From the NCBI RefSeq assembly GCF_949628215.1, contig NC_134287.1, positions 22,141,501-22,205,500 on the forward strand: a stretch of DNA of 64,000 nucleotides, given 5' to 3'. Origin of the DNA: Phalacrocorax aristotelis. Lineage: Eukaryota; Chordata; Aves; Suliformes; Phalacrocoracidae. Position numbers and translations under genes: made by a program. The notes below the pieces were generated by a model, which was not told the DNA's origin, did no database searches, and worked only from the letters and a program-made list of their open reading frames with translations. Shown piece after piece: positions 61,180 to 64,000 of the stretch (positions are counted from its first letter, which is position 1; each line of letters starts with the position of its first letter).

Positions 61180-61300
61180 GTCCCTGCCGGCGCGTTCATT
61201 ACCAGCTCAGGGCAGAGCATCGCGCAGCCCCGCGGGAGCCGGCGCTGCCGGCAGAGCCTGGGATGTGCCGGCGCTGCCGCGTCGCGGGCTCTGCCTTTGG
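61180..61300. other. CpG-rich patch
   Basis: About 120 bp of CG-rich sequence (GCCCCGCGGGAGCCGGCGC and similar). Overlapping open frames on both strands are GC-rich artefacts. No promoter element is recognised. Confidence 0.4.
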
Positions 61301-61816
61301 GGCTCCTTTCCCTCCGCCAGACCAGCTTCTGCCCAGCTTGTCGCTGCCTGCCCAAAGCGTGAACCCCACGTCCAGCAGTAGAGAAGTCCTCGCTCCATCT
61401 GGTTGCTCAGAAACATGACTTCACAAGTCATGAGGCTTAACCATTCCCTATAATTTTTATTGTTGTTCAACAAAAAAAATCAGTATACACGCTTCGGTTG
61501 AAAGGAAGACACGTACTGTGATTCACAGCACCTAATTACGGATGCCTGGCCACGTTGTTACCCGTGCTATTAGATGGGTTTCCTGATACACGATGCTGCC
61601 ACTTTCCTGCAGCCTTGAACAAGTTTCCCTTCATTACACGTGGAGATGTTAGTTTATTATCGGTATTTGTCATACGCATCCAGTGTGTTTAGCAGGAAAA
61701 AAGAAATGCAAAACACCTGCGTTTTTTTCTTGTGAGCTTTTCTGACGAGCAAATATATACAAAGCAACTTACAGTTGTCTTAAATGAAACTTGGTTTTAG
61801 AGCATATTGTATATTA

Positions 61817-61866
61817 GGATTGGACTAGATGGTCCCTGAGGTCCCTTCCACCCTGTGATTTTCTTC
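61817..61866 (+). mobile_element. CR1 3'-tail fragment
   Basis: GGATTGGACTAGATGGTCCC, then TGAGGTCCCTTCCACCCTGTGATTTTC, is the last ~50 bp of a CR1 element, with one change in the usually invariant TTCCAACC block. Confidence 0.75.
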
Positions 61867-62563
61867 AGATGGTTATAGACAGGTTCTGGAGGCAGCCTGG
61901 AAAAAAGGCCCAGAAAAAGACAGCCTGGAGAATGGGTTTGTTCTGTTGGGTATGTAATGATTTTTGACATGATTTATCTTGTCTTCGTGGAGACACAAGG
62001 AATTCTTTTGACAATTTAAATCCCTACACTGAAGTAAGGTTTATTTGGTGCTGTCAGTAGCATAGCACACACACACTGCAATATGCACAAAATAGCGAGA
62101 TTTTTAAGATCTGGTAACTAAACTGTGTTGTGTGATGTTTTTTGCATGGGTTTTTGTGAGAAAATAGTGAAAACGATATCCGAGGAAAAGCTATGCCTTC
62201 AGTTTGAGTCCTGAGTGTTTTTACGGTGTCTGATGGACTGAAAGAAATAATACTTTTCAAACCCACAGCTATCTTGCAACACTCACACAGACATTGCCTA
62301 GTATTATACAAGGCTTTTGCACCTTCCAGCTCGTGAAAATGTTCTTTTAACAGTTATGCCATACCACTCAATGCAACGTCTGTATGTGTGAAAACATATT
62401 TATGAGTTACAAATAATTACTTAATTGACCCCAAAATTCTGGATTATTTGCTTATCAAGTGGAGATGAGCACTAATGAGTGCCGTGAGCCTAGTAAATCT
62501 GACAAGCAATGAAAAATGAGGAGTAAAAACTAAATACCTGTTTTGTTTTTTTTTTTCCTTTAG
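61867..62563. other. Unassigned non-coding DNA
   Basis: AT-rich sequence with no recognised gene or repeat. Its end is the long T-rich polypyrimidine tract (62541-62561) of the acceptor described in the next entry. Confidence 0.5.
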
Positions 62564-62700
62564 GGTGTTTTAATTGGTCTTGGATTCTTGAGTGCTGGGA
62601 AAGGCTGAGACAAAATGTGACGCCCAAGTTAGAGCAGCTGCTGCAAGAAATCGAACCAGGTCAGGATATGAGCAGAGATTTAGAAAACCTGACCAGCAAG
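62564..62700 (+). CDS. Candidate coding exon, unidentified (low confidence)
   Basis: A very strong acceptor (TTTTTTTTTTTCCTTTAG) precedes 137 bases open in one frame, entered after two bases and left at phase 0. The donor is CAGCAAG|GTACAAT, with an in-frame stop just beyond it. The 45 codons (NWSWILECWERLRQNVTPKL, EQLLQEIEPGQDMSRDLENL) look like a helical, charged protein segment with heptad-like leucines. A shorter frame is open too. I recognise no family. It is among the best plus-strand candidates by signal strength plus length. Confidence 0.27.
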
Positions 62701-64000
62701 GTACAATAACCCATGGATATACCTCCTGTGACCTCCTACGTTATTGTCTAAAAGTGGGTGTATCCTTTGGAATGACATGGAGCTTGGGGAGCCGTGTGGG
62801 TTTTCAGGTGGTGGCTCGGACTTAGAGACTGGCCGTGTTGGAGACAGTATTTTTGCTTTGGAGCTGAACGTGTCCGTGTAAGATGAGAGCCTAGAGGATG
62901 GTGGATGTTTTCAGGTAGCAAAAGTGATTAATGTTAAAGGACTAATAAATCATATGCTTAAGCTTAGCTTTTAAAGTAAGTGAAGCCCTTTATAAGAAAA
63001 ATTAAGGAATCCATATTGATTCTTTTTTTCCCCTCCTGGCTATGACGCAGTGCCAGAAGTGAATATTTTTTGAATGTTGGGAGCCTGCGATCTTAGATGA
63101 GATACACAAATGCCAGCTGGAAGAACTATTACTCCAAAGTTATAAGAAGCTGAAAATGCTGTTCATCTGGTTGTCATATTAACCTCAAACTCAAATGTAG
63201 CTCCCTCAGTAGACCTATAATAAAATGAATAATTATTTCATGTCCTGTATAGTATTACCTATAGCAGGCAAGTGCCATGCTATCGGTTGCTGTCACTGCT
63301 GTGAAAATATATATGAGAAAAACAAATCAAGCTTTCCACGCGGCAAGAAATGTTTTGTGTTTTTCGATGTTGGTTATTGTAAAAAAAACATACTCTGAAG
63401 CTCAAAATTTAATTTCCATTCAAGAAAGCTGCTTTCTTTAGAGGTTAAACAAGCAAGCAATCCTGTAAAATTAATGGGATTAATTAAAATGTACATGTAT
63501 TTGGGAAGTATCCGTAAGCATAACAGAGATTTACTCTTTCATATCATACTGAATAAATTTTCATGAATTTCCTGTGAGATTTTTAAGGCATTTGATGACC
63601 TTGTTTATAAAAGTAAACTAGGGATTTCTAACTTGTGAGTTTTAAGAAAATACTCAAATGAACGTATTCAAGCATTTTGTAAAACATTTATATTTATTAG
63701 ATAACTATCTTTCTAAAGAAGTATAATTTCTTCAAGAATAAAACTTTCTTTAAAAATAAAACATCTCTTGCGTTACTAATTCAAAACAGAGATAATTTTT
63801 ATTCTGTAGTTTTTGGTAATCTTTCACTATTTACTTAAACACGGGGATTAGCTTCCAGCTAAGAGCAGCCACTTCAGCTGCCTGCCTGACTTCAGCGAGA
63901 AAAACCGATTCCCTTTTAATGGTACCTCTGTTCTGCTTTTCACCAGCCTGCCTGCCTACAAACTGCTCGCCCCGCGTTGGTGCCAGCCTGCGCAGTTGTG
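62701..64000. other. Unassigned non-coding DNA
   Basis: AT-rich, non-repetitive sequence. No gene or named mobile element is recognised up to the window end. Confidence 0.5.

Larger units (their letters stand above)
53807..61816. other. Unassigned non-coding DNA
   Basis: No gene or named mobile element is recognised in 8 kb. The DNA is AT-rich at 53830-54160 and 58240-58350. A (GATGCC)3 hexamer repeat lies at about 56617-56635. Poly-T tracts lie at 56086-56098 and 56182-56198. CpG-rich patches at 59560-59660 have no attached first exon that I can see. Confidence 0.5.

Overview
This window reads as vertebrate, almost certainly avian, nuclear DNA. The main evidence is eight fragments of CR1 (the dominant non-LTR retrotransposon of birds and other sauropsids). 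Most of them end in the family's 3' signature (ggttggac...gatc...ggtc...ttccaacc...attctatga). There is also one solo LTR, plus the head of a second, of the ERV type common in bird genomes (head TGTC-TGG..TTAGCTGG..TAGAG, tail CTCAACCCA...GTGAACCACGA). Base composition is mixed, with AT-rich stretches and short CpG-dense patches. Nothing looks prokaryotic, plasmid or organellar, so operons, ribosome binding sites and CRISPR arrays do not apply.

I recognise no known protein-coding gene. Most long open frames here are repeats, GC-rich shadows or chance. I read the sequence for splice acceptor/donor pairs with an open frame between them and list the best ones, on both strands, as low-confidence candidate exons. 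Strong splice pairs with no open frame also occur (for example 47444-47511), so many or all of the candidates may be pseudo-exons. A comparative protein search or RNA-seq would settle this. The window is best described as intergenic or intronic DNA that may contain a few exons.

Layout: 1-1517 unassigned; 1518-2103 solo LTR; 2104-19020 unassigned DNA with CR1 pieces (3688, 5549, 15451, 16860, 18645), a 5' LTR fragment (15251), a 24-bp palindrome (17136) and two minus-strand candidate exons (6115-6354, 7424-7513). From about 23.5 to 31.3 kb the character changes: CpG-dense patches alternate with two tandem arrays, a 39-bp minisatellite (23914-24262) and a 1.4-kb TG/TA-rich array with a 42-bp/84-bp periodicity (24601-26014). 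A CpG-dense patch at 27780-28040 ends, on the minus strand, in a consensus splice donor and is the best promoter/first-exon candidate. The rest is mostly unassigned DNA with CR1 pieces at 47661, 49085 and 61817 and several plus-strand candidate exons (34417, 39798, 45951, 47092, 52624, 53645, 62564). All eight CR1 pieces and both LTR pieces lie in the plus orientation.
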